The notes beneath the pieces were generated by a model that worked only from the letters and a program-made list of their open reading frames with translations, was not told the origin of the DNA and ran no database searches. Positions 34,836 to 46,204 of a stretch of 64,000 bases of DNA are shown here, one piece after another (the first letter of the stretch is position 1; every line of letters begins with the position of its first letter). The translations under genes were made by a program, and so were the position numbers. The DNA is from Blasia pusilla (taxonomy: Eukaryota > Marchantiophyta > Marchantiopsida > Blasiales), in the NCBI GenBank assembly GCA_050084515.1, contig CM114274.1, positions 20,088,001-20,152,000 of the forward strand, in the 5' to 3' direction.

Positions 34836-36070
34836 TCATTGCAATAGCCACGTGAACATGAACCTCGAAACTAACACCATAGCATTTCTAAAATCCAGAA
34901 CCCAAATATCCAAGTGCTCAAAGGCCATTTGAATAAAAGGTTGGAAATTGAAAACCAGCATGTCGTCTATCAGAAGTTTGCATTCTAGGGTCAAAAATAC
35001 ATTATCCACTAGATCATAAATGCGCAAAACTATTCAACAAAATTATCTTCTTCAACAGTGTACCAACTCCATCATAGATACCGTGAAATTCCAAACAATA
35101 CAAACTACTAATGAAATTACCTGTAGATGCACCTGCTTGTGGGGTCACATTCTCTGATGAGCTTGGTGTTGCGCAAGACTGGGACCTACTATGATACAAT
35201 TGGTCGTGTGTATTCCCACTGGCCAATGGAGGTGCTATTGGTGTTGAGGGCCGCGTTTGGGTTGGCCCATGTCCCTTGCAACCACAAGAATCCAGCAATT
35301 AGCCAAGTACATTTCCAATAATCAAGAGAGAGACATGTGCAAAATGGGAAAGGGCGGAACAAAAAGCTTGCTTACCGATGGTGATGGGATCGTCATGGAT
35401 GATTGAGCTCCATTGGACCATGGAGACTGAAATTGACTGCCATACCCCATTGGAGACTGCATCATCTTAGGTACCCACCATGGCATCTGACTTTGTGCCT
35501 AGGGGGAGGGGAGGGGGATGTTCTTGTGAAGGCATTATGGCATGTGATGGATTTGTGTCTAAAGGCTACACATGTAAGTAAACTTGTTAGTATACACAAC
35601 TAGAGAGCACATAGTGAGTAAAGGTGAGCAGGTGGTTATAATGACAAGATGGTTCCCCCCTAGTCTCTGACATACCAATTATGCATATCAAGAGAGTTGA
35701 ATATTCTTCGATGTCCTCTATTACATTATTGTCTCGTTTGTGTTGGTGGAAACTCGGACACTCTCTTGTTTTGGTGATTTAACTTGACCCTCCTCTACCG
35801 TTTGTTATTCAATGTATACAAGAAATAAGGGTTAATATAGAATACACATGCTCAAACCTGTAAGAACAAAACAAAACATGAAAATATGAAGAGAAAATAC
35901 CCTCCCATCCTCTAGCCACATGTCTTCTTCCTCACCAACGGCCAAGAAGTCCATATCAAGGAGTGGATTATAGAAGGGGTCTTTGGATTCACTATCTGAA
36001 CAATCTCTTTGACTATCAGTAGGAGTTACACGTTGGTTAGTGGCCTTGTGCTCCAAGCGTACATTACGCC
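34836..36070 (-). pseudogene. CACTA second protein, possible N-terminal exons
   Basis: 35832-36056 gives TPTDSQRDCSDSESKDPFYN and FLAVGEEEDMWLEDGR, an acidic segment. 35360-35470 gives SPMGYGSQFQSPWSNGAQ, rich in Ser/Gln/Gly. 35030-35290 gives PTQTRPSTPIAPP. Intron-like AT-rich DNA separates them. Similarity of 35.1 kb to 39.95-40.08 kb indicates that part of this gene is present twice. Low-complexity, so the link to CACTA is from context. Confidence 0.35.
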
Positions 36071-36869
36071 TTTGTGGAAGAGTAGGGTTCTAGGCTGGCA
36101 CTGGAGTGCGCTTCTTCACAATCCTTGGTGTCGCAAACCTTCAAAATATGGTCACGGCATAATCAGACAAGCTTCCTTATGTATAACCCTAGCATGAACA
36201 TGATACACTTGACCAAAAAAGTGCAAGATTAAGGTTATCCAAGATGCAACTTAAAAATCCTTCAACCCACCAAACAACTCTGCCTCTTTTTCCTTTCTCT
36301 CTCTCTCACTCTGCGATTCCTTTCTTCTTCATATGGATGAGGACTCTGTTGGACATTATCTACACTATCCCATGATGAACACCGATTGGATCCCACGGTC
36401 TCATGAGTCATATCAAGTGCACCGTTCTAGTTAGCTAGGATAGCACCTATCTCGTTGGAAGGTTCTGAGTTGTATCTTGCTTCTAAAATTTCAAGCCCTG
36501 CACGCTGCCAAATGCATAAATTAATATTTGGCCCCCCCTCAAATGCTTACCTGCACATAGCATCAATATCACTCCGGCCATGGGTGCGTACATAAAAGCA
36601 TCTCATGGAGGTTGCAATCTTGTTGGTAGTTGTTACCCTCTTGCAAATATAACGTAGCAATTTCCAACGCCACCCATGGTACACTCAGGCCAAGTAAACA
36701 CTACCGTACACATAATTTGCAGGTCCATCCGAATTCACTTACATCTCCATATCAAAAGACAAGTAATTCAATTACAATCGAGGAAGCAGTGGTCAATACC
36801 ATAGATACAACTATGAATCAATCTGATTCCTAGTTAGTAGACTCTGAATCTGTGTCTTCTACCATATCG

Positions 36870-37770
36870 CATATATGGATTATTGGCACATGCTTCACAT
36901 CCACTCTAGTTGGAAGATTTTGGCGTCGATGAGGACTGTAGCTCCTAGGGTGCTTGTTTCTTGTAGGTTTCATGGTTCTATGTCAGTGGTATGGAGGGCA
37001 TGCAAATTATTACAAGCTCCATCTTGTGATTCTACATCATCAAAAAACACTCTACGAGCTCTAGCCTCCTTCCTCATTACCACTTTCCATCCTCCACCCT
37101 CGTGAGCATCTCCATAAAACACTTGCTGCACTTGTGATGGGAAAACAAATGGCTAGTGATCTAACAACTCACATAACTTCAGGTTGGCCAACAAGAAACC
37201 CTCCTTATCCAATTTCATGAACCTTGCCCTAGAATCCCAATCAACTCTTACCCACCGCCCTCGCATCAATAGTATGGGTTGGTCCACAATCCCATAATCT
37301 AGCTGAAGAATATCCACCAAAACCCCAACATACGAGTATAAGAAATTCTGGTTAGAAGTCTTTTCGTCAATAAATACTGCACCTATTCCACTGTCATAAG
37401 TGGAGAATGGTACCGCACCACACAGTCCTTCTACCTTGTAGTGGTTTCCGTAGGCTTTCAGACTCTTGTAAGAAAGTGCCCTGCTATTAGGAGGGATAAC
37501 TAACAATAATAGGTGAGCATCAGGATCACTTGAGTTGTCCATTGCATCCTGGGTAATGGCACGTCATATCCACTTTTCAAATGGAATGTCGTTTGAACTT
37601 GACTGATATTTCCTGTTCAAGATCAGGTCTAATGGTATTAGTACATGAATCGACTCCAATTTTTCAAAACTAGAATTAACTAAGCCACGAGATCCTACGT
37701 CTAGATCATCCAAATCACATTCTTTGAAAGTTAATTGTGGAGACAAATACCTTAGCCATTCAACCATAGC
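36870..37770 (-). pseudogene. CACTA transposase, DUF4216-like C-terminal domain
   Basis: The frame at 37153-37542 contains YKSLKAYGNHYKVEGLCGAV, YSYVGVLVDILQLDYGIVDQ, ILLMRGRWVRVDWDSRARF and KEGFLLANLKLCELLDH, matching the DUF4216 layout. After a stop the match continues as QVFYG...GWKVVMRKEARARRV at about 36.97-37.1 kb. A second copy of the same domain lies at 52202 (plus strand). Confidence 0.8.
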
Positions 37771-37814
37771 TCTATGTTATGTAACACGTAATGGTGTGCT
37801 AAATTGATCATTCC

Positions 37815-38401
37815 TCACGAAAGTTGAACATTTATGCCTGCACCTTCTAGCTCCTCACCAACGATTCCTTCTTCCTCTCCATCATCCCACACTCGAGTTC
37901 GCACATCCTCAAACCTTTTCATATACTCTGTTACAAAGCCTAATGCCTCATTCTTCATATACCCTTCTGCCATACCACCCACTGGCCTAGCCTTAGACCG
38001 TACATATTTCTTCATATATCCCATGTATCGCTCCATTGGATACATCCATCCACATGCTACCGGCCCACACATGTCCAACTCTTCTACAACATGAATCAAC
38101 AAATGTGTCATCACATGAAAAAAGGACGGGGGAAAATGCATTTCAAAGGGACAAGGGTTATGGCAGTCTCCTCTTGGAGTTTGACAAATAAAGATGGATC
38201 ATACATCTTTGTACTCACCATTTTAAAAACACCCAAAAATCTAATAACAATCATTCGTATGGAGTCTTTCCTAAGACCGCAGATGCAGTAGGGAAGGATT
38301 TTTTGAATGAACACGTGGTAGTCATGTGACTTCATATTACCCAACTTCCGGTTGACCACATGCTTACGGAGTTTACCACAATATCCTGATGGTACTTTCA
38401 A
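37815..38401 (-). pseudogene. CACTA transposase, DUF4218-like domain
   Basis: 38111-38401 has GNMKSHDYHVFIQKILPYCI (the K-S-H-D-x-H motif). 37815-38141 has HFPPSFFHVMTHLLIHVVEE followed by CGPVACGWMYPMERYMGYMK and YVRSKARPVGGMAEGYMKNE, which are the hallmark stretches of DUF4218 in CACTA TNPD-type transposases. One frame change separates the two blocks. Confidence 0.9.
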
Positions 38402-38811
38402 ATTCTAGACCCTCGAAAGGAATATGTTCAAGTCATGGGAGATAGAAAATAATCAGAAACCAGCTTAAGCAATATATGGGATCTAGTAGGAGGGGATTGA
38501 ATCCCACTCGCTTCCAAATCTCTCCTCACTTTCACTGTATCTTTCACTCCAAACAAGGTCTTGATCAGATTCTTGGCTCCGTTTATGTGCATCACATCTA
38601 GCGTATGACGTATAAGTAAATTATGTTTAGAACATCAAGGAATAAGTCCCAATTCACTTCTTTCTCCAACATGTAGAGTTTCCACGTTCAAAAAAAAGAA
38701 ATTAAAATTCCCTATATGGAAAAACCTGTTTTATAAAACCTTGTAAAATTCAAATAGAGAGGAAGGAGGATGCTTGCCAATAAGGCAAAGAATAGAGTGT
38801 ACTCAACCTTT

Positions 38812-39162
38812 TCACCTCTGTTCTCTTGTAGGGATCGTTGAGGACGTCTTCTCGATCTCCACTGTCATCATAGGTCTTTTTTTGTTTGCCCATCCAATAA
38901 TCTCTTTGGCAAGGACTCTAGGCACACGTTGTCTAAGTTCTACATTCCCATTGAAATGAGCCCCATACCTATGGGTCCTCCATGGATGGCTGATTGGGAG
39001 ATATCGATGATGACAACCATATATGGGCTTGCCACAAGACTTTGAGAAATCGGATTCGACCCAAGGGCCGCATATAGTACATCCTAGTTTTCCACCGTGG
39101 CTTGTTATTGAAATGGTGGAATGAATGGAAATAAGAAAATTTGATGATTCTTTTTGTGGCAT
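38812..39162 (-). pseudogene. CACTA transposase, Transposase_21 (TNPD) part
   Basis: Open block with GGKLGCTICGPWVESDFSKS (the C-P/T-I-C pair), CHHRYLPISHPWRTHRYGAH followed by FNGNVELRQRVP. In TNPD proteins the same order C-x2-C, H-R-R-F-L-P, H-x-x-R and F-N-G-x-x-E is found. The catalytic N-terminal part lies further upstream and was not recognised. Confidence 0.75.
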
Positions 39163-40104
39163 AAAAAAATTAGCTTAAGTTTTAAGGCCAATATATCCTC
39201 CCAACTTGATTCTACCCAATTTTTCTACCTCATGTAGAGTTCAATATCCCTTAAAAGATAAAAGCATTGAAGGATGGTGCTAGAAGATACCACTTGCATG
39301 CATATAAGTGAGGGAGTTTTTCTAGTATAGGGATGTGTCTATAAAGAAGGCTTCAATTGAATTATTGGAGAAATTATGAAATTTTAGATATTCCTATTTT
39401 GAGTTATATGAGCGCAAAGTAAGAGGATGAATCTCTTTTTACTCATCATCGACAAGAAATTGTTCTACATCACAAGCCACCCCACAGACAGGAACATTCC
39501 CTCCTCCACCTTGATCTCAAAGTGGAATTCCTTGGTGGCTTCCTATGGTGATGCAATCACCATTACCATATGGGAACTAACAAACCTGGCCTATAAATGC
39601 TCAACCTCAGCAAGCATGGCCGACAAATGCTCATATAACTCAACAACCATCTTGGATACGTGTGAACCTTTCACTTATGCACTATAGTATGAGAAGGTTA
39701 CGTATGAGTTTGTATATTATGCTACTTATATCCATGATCTCTTGTAGGGCACGGTATCAACTTACACCTAGGCTTGAGATTTTGCTCCTTACAAGCAGAT
39801 ACATCTCGTGCCCACAAGTCACGCTTGGTTCTACTTTGCTATTCTCGTATTGCCATTGGATTCTAGAGGAAACAATCGCAATTTAGATTAGTACTTGCTA
39901 ATTCAAGTTAATAACAAACAAAATGTACAATATTGGAACTCTAAGAACCCATAACTATTACAATATATTACCTGCAAAAGTACCACTAGGGATGGTTGTA
40001 GCCTTTGTAGGACTTGGCGTAGTACAAGATTGTGTTCTACTAGGAAACCTTGGGTACCTTTCATCCTCTACGCTTGTAGTATGTGCATGCTTTGGTGAAC
40101 AAGA

Positions 40105-40497
40105 TGGATGTGAACAGCAATTCGTCGGGAGTCTAGTGAGGTGGTGAACCTTGATGACCCCGAGATGTGGATGAGAGTGTTTTCTCAGCGGGCAGAGCTC
40201 TTTCGGAGAGTTATGCCAACAGCCTTTGAGAATCTTGCCATTGCTCAACATAGGGATACGTTGCGGTATGCAACCATTCGGGGTGGAGGTTATCGACCAT
40301 CGATTCGTAGGTTCCATGTGGGGGACTTTGTCTATTTGCAGCAGATTGCACTGACAATGTTGGATGTGACGGCACGCCGCACTATTTTATGAGTGCGCGA
40401 GGTGTTAGCTTCTGGAGTTCTCATGTTGGAGGGTCGTGATGGAGTTGTTTGGAAGGACCATGTGCGTAATTGTGCACCATGTCATCTTCCAAATGTC
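40105..40497 (+). pseudogene. Inverted integrase C-terminal segment of the methyltransferase element
   Basis: On the plus strand it reads AIRRESSEVVNLDDPEMWMR, FRRVMPTAFENLAIAQHRDT, FHVGDFVYLQQIA, VREVLASGVLMLEGRDG and HVRNCAPCHLPNV. On the minus strand the pol frame ends at FLLYGRDP at about 40500-40530, which in intact relatives should be followed by this very segment. Both parts meet back-to-back, so a local inversion of about 390 bp is the simplest reading. One in-frame TGA lies within it (after ARRTIL). Confidence 0.8.
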
Positions 40498-41510
40498 GGA
40501 TCTCGCCCGTATAATAGAAAATTAGGCAAGAAGGAAGCCAAGGATGCTTGGTGACTGAACCTATACCCCATGGCTAACCATGGCAACTGAATATCCTAGT
40601 CTCCAAGATGCCCCTTCTATAGGCCATACTTGCGCAATGCCCTCTTCACCGTCTAAACCACACACTCTGCCAAACCATCCGCCTCTGGATGATTTTGAGA
40701 CGTGGTCCGATGATCAATCAACGCATTGTTACACAAGACCTGAAACTCACCCTGAAACTCTGTACCCTGGTTGGTTAGCACTTCAACTGGTGCACCAAAA
40801 TGACTAAGCACTCTATCAAGAAACGCATACGTCATTCCCTCACTTGCCTTGTCAGGTAATGCCACCAACTTAATCCACTTGTAGAAGTGCTCCACCATCA
40901 CCAACACATATCGATGATGTCGCAAATGCAGATCCACGATAGAACGGTCCCGCAAAGTCCACACTCCAACGGTAACCCAACCCCATAATAGGCAAGGGGT
41001 GTAACTGTGGTGTAGGGGCATTGAATGATGCTCTCACTCGGTCACAAACCATACAACATGATACCAACTGCTGCACCTGAGTATGCATGCCACGCCACCA
41101 ATACTGACCAAGGAGTAAGCTATACGTACGCTTGACCCCAAAATGTCCCAACTCTTCATGGGCATGTCGTACAATGCGCTCTCTCTGAGCCAAATGCAGC
41201 ACTACTTGTACTCTACCATCCTCCCACACACGGAGAATATGTGTTCCCTCCAATCGATACCTCTTAGCACGTTGAAGAACACGGTCTCGCTCCTTGGCAC
41301 TCATTTCGCCTGGCACCCTACTGGTCCATAGGAACTCCAACACCAACGCATCATCATGAATATCACGTTGATCCGTACCACCATCTCCAACCTTAGGTTT
41401 TGAAGGTTGGCCATCTACCCTTTGACTAGAGTAAGATGTCATGTGGTCCTCCATACTAGAGTCCATCCCTAACCAACATAAAAAGGCGGATGCATGCCAA
41501 CCTGGCACCA
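40498..41510 (-). pseudogene. Integrase of the methyltransferase element (zinc-binding and catalytic core)
   Basis: The zinc-binding domain reads HAHEELGHFGVKRTYSLLLG, then QLVSCCMVCDRVRASF (H-x4-H...C-x2-C). The core has YRWSVDFAGPF (first Asp), LTNQGTEFQGEF (second Asp replaced by Asn) and HPEADGLAECVV (catalytic Glu), then a frame leading to FLLYGRDP. A frameshift lies near 40.95 kb. Integration of cDNA would be its role; the Asp to Asn change and breaks make it inactive. Confidence 0.9.
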
Positions 41511-41970
41511 TCTCCTCATCAACCTTGCCATGCCATCTAGGCCCAGTTGCATCCTCTTGGCTAGTACATGGGTTCCTACTCAACCCATCAGCATCAAGGT
41601 TGGCAACTCCAGGTCTATGTACCACCTGGAAGTCATACTCCTGTAAGATAAGAGCCCACCGTGCAAGCTTCCCTGTAAGCTTGTCAGACTCCATCAACCA
41701 CTTGAGCGGTTGGTGATCAGTAATAAGGGTAAACTGTGTGCCAAACAAGTACCACCTAACGTGTGCCACAACCCACACTACTGCCAAGCATTCTCCCTCA
41801 TATGAACTATAGCGCGACTCCGCTGCATTATTTGAACGACTTACATAAGCCACCACAAACTCCATGTACTCATCATCATGTTGTGTCAACACTGCTCCAA
41901 GTCCCAACCTACTCCAATCCGTATGTAACTGAAATGGGCGCCCTGATAGGTCTCCTCAAGATAGGCGTCG
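41511..41970 (-). pseudogene. RNase H of the methyltransferase element
   Basis: HTDWSRLGLGAVLTQHD (first Asp, just upstream of the open block), ESRYSSYEGECLAVVWVVAH (catalytic Glu), FTLITDHQPLKWLM (TD), VVHRPGVANLDADGLSRNP. All RNase H signature residues are visible. It is followed in frame by the linker to the integrase. Confidence 0.9.
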
Positions 41971-42760
41971 TCACCAACTGGGCTTGAGCTCCACAAAAGC
42001 TCTCTCCTGATCATCTCCCCATTGCCACTCCTGATCTGATTTCAGCAATTGGTTCAAAGGCTTTGCCATAGCACTAAATCCCTTCACATACCTCCGATAG
42101 TAGTTCGCCAATCCCATGAATGCTCGAACTCTACTCACATCTACCAGACAAGGAATAAGTGCAATAGCCTCCACCTTTGCTTGTTGAACTCTCAAACCAC
42201 CTGGATAGACCACATGACCCAAGTACTCAACATCCTCATAGAAGAACTTACACTTTCCTGGATGCAAACGTAGACCATGAGCTTTCAACCGCTCAAACAC
42301 AATCTGCAAATGTATCTGATGCTCCTCCACCGTGTTACTGAACACCAAGATATCTTCAATGTAACACCGAACAAAATCCAACCCTGCTAGGATCATGTCC
42401 ATCACTCTCTGAAACTCGGTAGGTGCATTCTTCAACCCAAAGGGTAAGAATTTCCACTGGTACAAACAATCCTTGCCATGAGAGTTGACACCCCAAAAAT
42501 CTTGTCTTGGCCTTGTCACTCTCCAATTGGCAACTGATGGTATCCTGCCCGAAGATCCAAAGTACTGAAAATCTTTGCTTGTCCCACCACATAAAAGATC
42601 TCCTCAGGTGTAGGCATGGCATACCTATCGACCTTGGTCTACCGATTGATAGGACAGTAATCTCCACACATCCGCCTATCCATGTAGTTTCCATGGACAT
42701 CCTTTTTAGCAGGCATGACAGTGGCCGATGCATACTCTCCATGCAACAACTCCACTAATC
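41971..42760 (-). pseudogene. Reverse transcriptase of the methyltransferase element
   Basis: In one frame: VVMPAKKDVHGNYMDRRMCG, AKIFSTLDLRAGYHQLP (catalytic Asp). After a frameshift near 42.5 kb: FLPFGLKNAPTEFQRVMDMI, CYIEDILVFSNTVEEH and RVRAFMGLANYYRRYVKGFS. The active site reads Y-I-E-D where Y-I-D-D is expected (GAA for GAT/GAC), which should abolish polymerase activity. Confidence 0.92.
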
Positions 42761-43060
42761 CAACCTCCAAAAGATCGAACGCCCTACTCAATCAGGTCCT
42801 CTCCATATCACTATATCGGTAGGGACGACGAAAGATTGGCATATCACTAGCCAAATCAATCCGTATACTGGGTCCAACCAAAGCACCCAACTCCTTCATG
42901 CTAAAGGCAAAACAACTCCTATAAGCACGTACGAACTGTGTCAAGCGTCGTTTCTCACCTCCTGTAAGCTTGGGCCCAAGTAATGGCTCCCAAGTCTCCT
43001 CCACTGGCACACTAGGGGGACAGGACAACGCCATTGGCTGCTAGGCAACCCCCTCACAAG
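42761..43060 (-). pseudogene. Linker between methyltransferase and RT
   Basis: 42792-43034 reads GEKRRLTQFVRAYRSCFAFS and GPSIRIDLASDMPIFRRPYR, the usual lead-in to a Ty3 RT (the F...S/D motif followed by H/R-x-I-x-L-x...P-x-R-x-x-P-Y-R). It follows methyltransferase motif X after about 80 residues. Confidence 0.8.
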
Positions 43061-43279
43061 ATGGTACACCCTTAGCTACACCGTCATCGAGAGCAAATAA
43101 CTCCTCCACCAGCATGAGCAACCAACTCCACATGCCCAGCCATTACATCCCATTTACTCCAAGGATGCAAAATACTACTCTCGCCCCCATCCAATGCCTC
43201 TATTGTCCTGGTAGCCATCGAGCTCATCACAAGGGATGGAAGACCCACAGACATAGTCCGAAGTCGATGCTGCTCGGCC

Positions 43280-45480
43280 ATACCAAGACTCAAAATCCAG
43301 GTCAAACAATTCAGGTCCATGGCCTAACCCAACACATGACGTTGTGAAGCCTCAGAAATGGAAGCAACCGCTATCACGCCAGTAGCAAATCCCATCCCAC
43401 GCTCTCTCTCATCAGCGTTAGGCTCCACCAACTATCACACATGAGAATCCCATACAAGCCCGGGACCACCTTCCCTGTAGATATGGGACGAGGGAAAACT
43501 CACAAATGTGGGTAGTGCCATCCTAGGCTGGCCCACACGGTTCACCACTACCATGGGTGACCGATCAATAACCCTCACCCAGAAAGTTGCCCAGTATCCA
43601 AGATACTATCCACTATAAGGCAAGGATCCCGCTGCACTACATCATATGTGTAATGTATAAGAGTTTCTATTTTACAATCATTTAATAAGTTCGATCCCCA
43701 AGAGGATCATTGTTTGATGAAAAGAGAGTTTGAAATTACAATTTTATTGTAATAGTTGTATTTAAATGTGTATGAGTTATATTCATTGTCTTATCAATAT
43801 CTTCGGATCTTTCTTAGTACCAAGGGATCTTTTCTCAATTCTCTCTAGTGGAATTGACAGCATGCTCATGTAGATTTCCTCTCGATATCAAGAAACCTCA
43901 CAGAGACCTCAACATGAAAGCTGGCTTTTCCTACTTTCGGAACTCAATCCGTCTCAGCAGGCTACTCTCTGTCAAACAGATTTCCTACAACTCATGTTGA
44001 TTATTTCATTGATGAGAAAGGTTCACTTGATTCACTCTTCACTCTACAGACCCAAAAAGAATACTCAAACATAAGCATCACACATCAGAATGAATGAATG
44101 ATTGCTTTACTACTCCATCAAGAATGAGAAAGCTTCAAAGTGTATACAAGCTCGAGAGGGTAGTACTCCCTTGCTCGGACCATTCCTACAGCATAAGGAC
44201 TTCGTAAGAGAATGATGATTATGGCTTCTGTCTTCCTTCGCTCGAGTAGGAGTGATCCAAAGATTCGAAGCGTTCTTGATGAAGCTGGTGTCTTTTCAGC
44301 ATTTGTAACTACCTAGATCTATGGTTCTCTTAGCTTTTCCTACAATCCCTATGAATCCGTAGAATAAAATTGTCCTAACTATCTGTCCGATACAAAGGGT
44401 CGCGCCCCTTCCTAGTCTAATTGTTCTAACGGTACGTCGCTTGAAATCACAGTCATTCTTAGCTTCGCTTTGCTAGACTTCTTGAGGACGAAGCACTCCA
44501 TTCTTCGTTCTTGTTTAATGTGCTTCGTGCTTCGCGCTTCGTGCAAGAGCGAAGTACTTCTTTCTCTTCTTCTTCCAGCTTCATTATGCTTCGTTATAGA
44601 GCGAAGCACTTCGTAGACAGAGCTTTGTTGAGCTTCGTTGACATTCCGAAGCTTCTTGCTGAGTCTTGAGACTTTGTTATTTTATTCTCATCTCCTCTTA
44701 GGAAAAATCCTTGATTTTCTATCGCTCTACCTTGTCCTTGGAGCTTCTTGATTCACTTTAATCTTACTCATTCCTCCTCATAATAATAAATAATAATCAA
44801 AATCATAATGTACAAGAGTCTTCGTTGAATAAAAAGATATATTTCTTCAAAGGTACAAAATTGTGGGTATCACAATATGCTCGACCTAGAACCTTCATAG
44901 GCAACAAGTTTGTCCACCACAAGCGTGGACGATGTCCATGCGAGCCAACTCACGCTGCACCCAACAACTCCGTTGTTCCAATCCAAGACCGCACCTGATG
45001 AACACTCGCCATCATCTGGGTCCGAGTGTCACCAAACAATGGAACATTCTCCAAAATGTAAGCTGGAGCACATGCTTGATGAACCTGAAGATGTCGTAAC
45101 ACCCGTAACATCTCCAAAAACAATCGAGACCTAGGGTCGTGAAACACCACGACCAGCACGTGTATGACCTTGACATGGCCATCCCGCAATCACCAAATCC
45201 ACAGGACCAACCCTCTGAAGGTCATGCACCCCCAACAATGCAATGTGTGAAGGCAAAGCACGCTGGTAGCCACGAATAGCTGATGGCGGCAACTCAGGAT
45301 ATCTTTGCATCAACAGACCAATATGTCGGGATGAGACTCTATGGGCCGTCTCATCTCGCTCCACATACACGTATCTCCGCATAGGAATACCGACCTGCAA
45401 CACTGCAGCCAAACCAATGCTAATCCCACCAAAGAGATCTAACACACAAATGCCCTCTTGCAGATATTGCCATACAATGG
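43280..45480 (-). pseudogene. C5 cytosine DNA methyltransferase domain (DNMT3-like) within pol, split by a solo LTR
   Basis: The reaction would be transfer of methyl from S-adenosylmethionine to C5 of cytosine in DNA. In order on the minus strand: motif I VLDLFGGISIGLAAV (LDLFGG at 45425-45442), motif II YVYVERDE, motif IV DLVIAGWPCQGH (PCQ at 45170-45178, catalytic Cys), motif VI AYILENVPLFGD (ENV at 45043-45051), motif VIII HRPRLWWTNL (44905-44934), then the 43649-44874 solo LTR, then ERERGMGFATG (motif IX-like, about 43379-43405) and LGxAMDLNCLTW (motif X, about 43310-43332). The order is canonical, not rearranged as in plant DRM, and HRPRLWWTNL recalls the HRARYFWGNL of DNMT3. Without the LTR the domain is about 320 codons, a normal size. 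A frameshift separates IV from VI, and several stops (including one in motif X) make it inactive. Confidence 0.88.
43649..44874 (-). repeat. Solo LTR (TGTGATACCC type) inside the methyltransferase gene
   Basis: 1226 bp, on the minus strand TGTGATACCCACA...CATTACA, flanked by a perfect 5-bp duplication ATATG (43644-43648 and 44875-44879). Removing it and one duplication restores a colinear methyltransferase frame between motifs VIII and IX. A 190-bp stretch (44455-44645) is packed with GCTTCGT/GAAGCAC words. No internal element sequence remains, as expected after LTR-LTR recombination. Confidence 0.92.
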
Positions 45481-46200
45481 GTGTTGTATCAAAAGTGGAT
45501 AACCCAACTGGACCACAAGTAGGAGTCCGCCGTGGGGCCTCCTCTTCCTCGTGAGGTATAACAGCCTCACACCAAGCCTCTTGCACTAGGCGATCTGCCT
45601 CCTGCCGTAGTGAACCGTCTGAACTCCAAAGTGGCACATCCAACGATGAGGATACCACTGCTGCAAAACTAGGGACCTCCTCTACCTCCTCATGCACAGG
45701 AGAATCCATAGCAGAAAGGCTACCCTCCAAAAAGTCTCCTGGCCAAGTGACTACTCCACAAAAACCAGCCACAGATGCTAACATCGTTGGGGAAGACCCT
45801 CTTGGTCGAGCCCCATAAATAAATCTCACAGGAATCTCGCTCATACGTTTATCCCTGGACCAGGTCTATAAGACGCTGTCTCAGTCTAGAAGTCCATCAG
45901 AAAACCCATCGGGTACAATACTGCTCCTCCAACTAGTACATCATACGACTCGGCTGATGTGACCACTGTAGGTACTCCCAACCGAGAGCTATCAGTCGCA
46001 TGATTTGGTCTCAACTATACAGACAACTTCTCGCGTGTCATGAATTGAGACCTATCATTGGCTCCTCCAAGTGATGTTTGAATCTGGAATGGGCAAGGCT
46101 CAAGCTCTGACCTCCGAATACCCAAACCAATACATGCCGCCTTTCCCAACATCAAAGGTTGGGCACCTGAGTCTAACAAGACTCTATGTGGTCTATACAC
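45480..46200 (-). pseudogene. Aspartic protease and linker before the methyltransferase
   Basis: 46015-46200 begins VYRPHRVLLDSGAQPLMLG, with the catalytic D-S-G-A of retropepsins at 46165-46173, and continues GKAACIGLGIRRSELEPC. After stops the frame resumes at 45844 (MSEIPVRFIYGARPRGS) and runs through an acidic linker (HEEVEEVP, HEEEEAPRR) of about 130 residues into the methyltransferase. The protease would cut Gag-Pol; the linker may hold its cleavage sites. Confidence 0.8.
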
Positions 46201-46204
46201 CTGT

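Larger units (their letters stand above)
29341..40085 (-). mobile_element. CACTA (En/Spm) element, decayed
   Basis: The left terminus CACTAGAAGAAATCCATGG starts exactly at 29341 after CAA, inside a Ty3 integrase. It is followed by about 700 bp of subterminal ATGACT/AGTCAT repeats. Minus-strand coding blocks match the two CACTA proteins: a transposase (DUF4218- and DUF4216-like, 36.9-39.2 kb) and a second, TNP1-type protein (32.5-32.8 kb and neighbours). The right terminus was not found: sequence similar to an internal part (35.0-35.2 kb) appears at 39.95-40.08 kb and is followed by inverted Ty3 integrase. The right boundary is therefore approximate and possibly rearranged. Confidence 0.8.

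Noticed and set aside
45131-45844. A free-standing host DNA methyltransferase gene (DRM or DNMT3)
   Set aside because: It lies in the same direction between retropepsin and RT of one element, motif order is canonical rather than the DRM arrangement, and there are no intron signals or host-gene domains such as UBA or PWWP.
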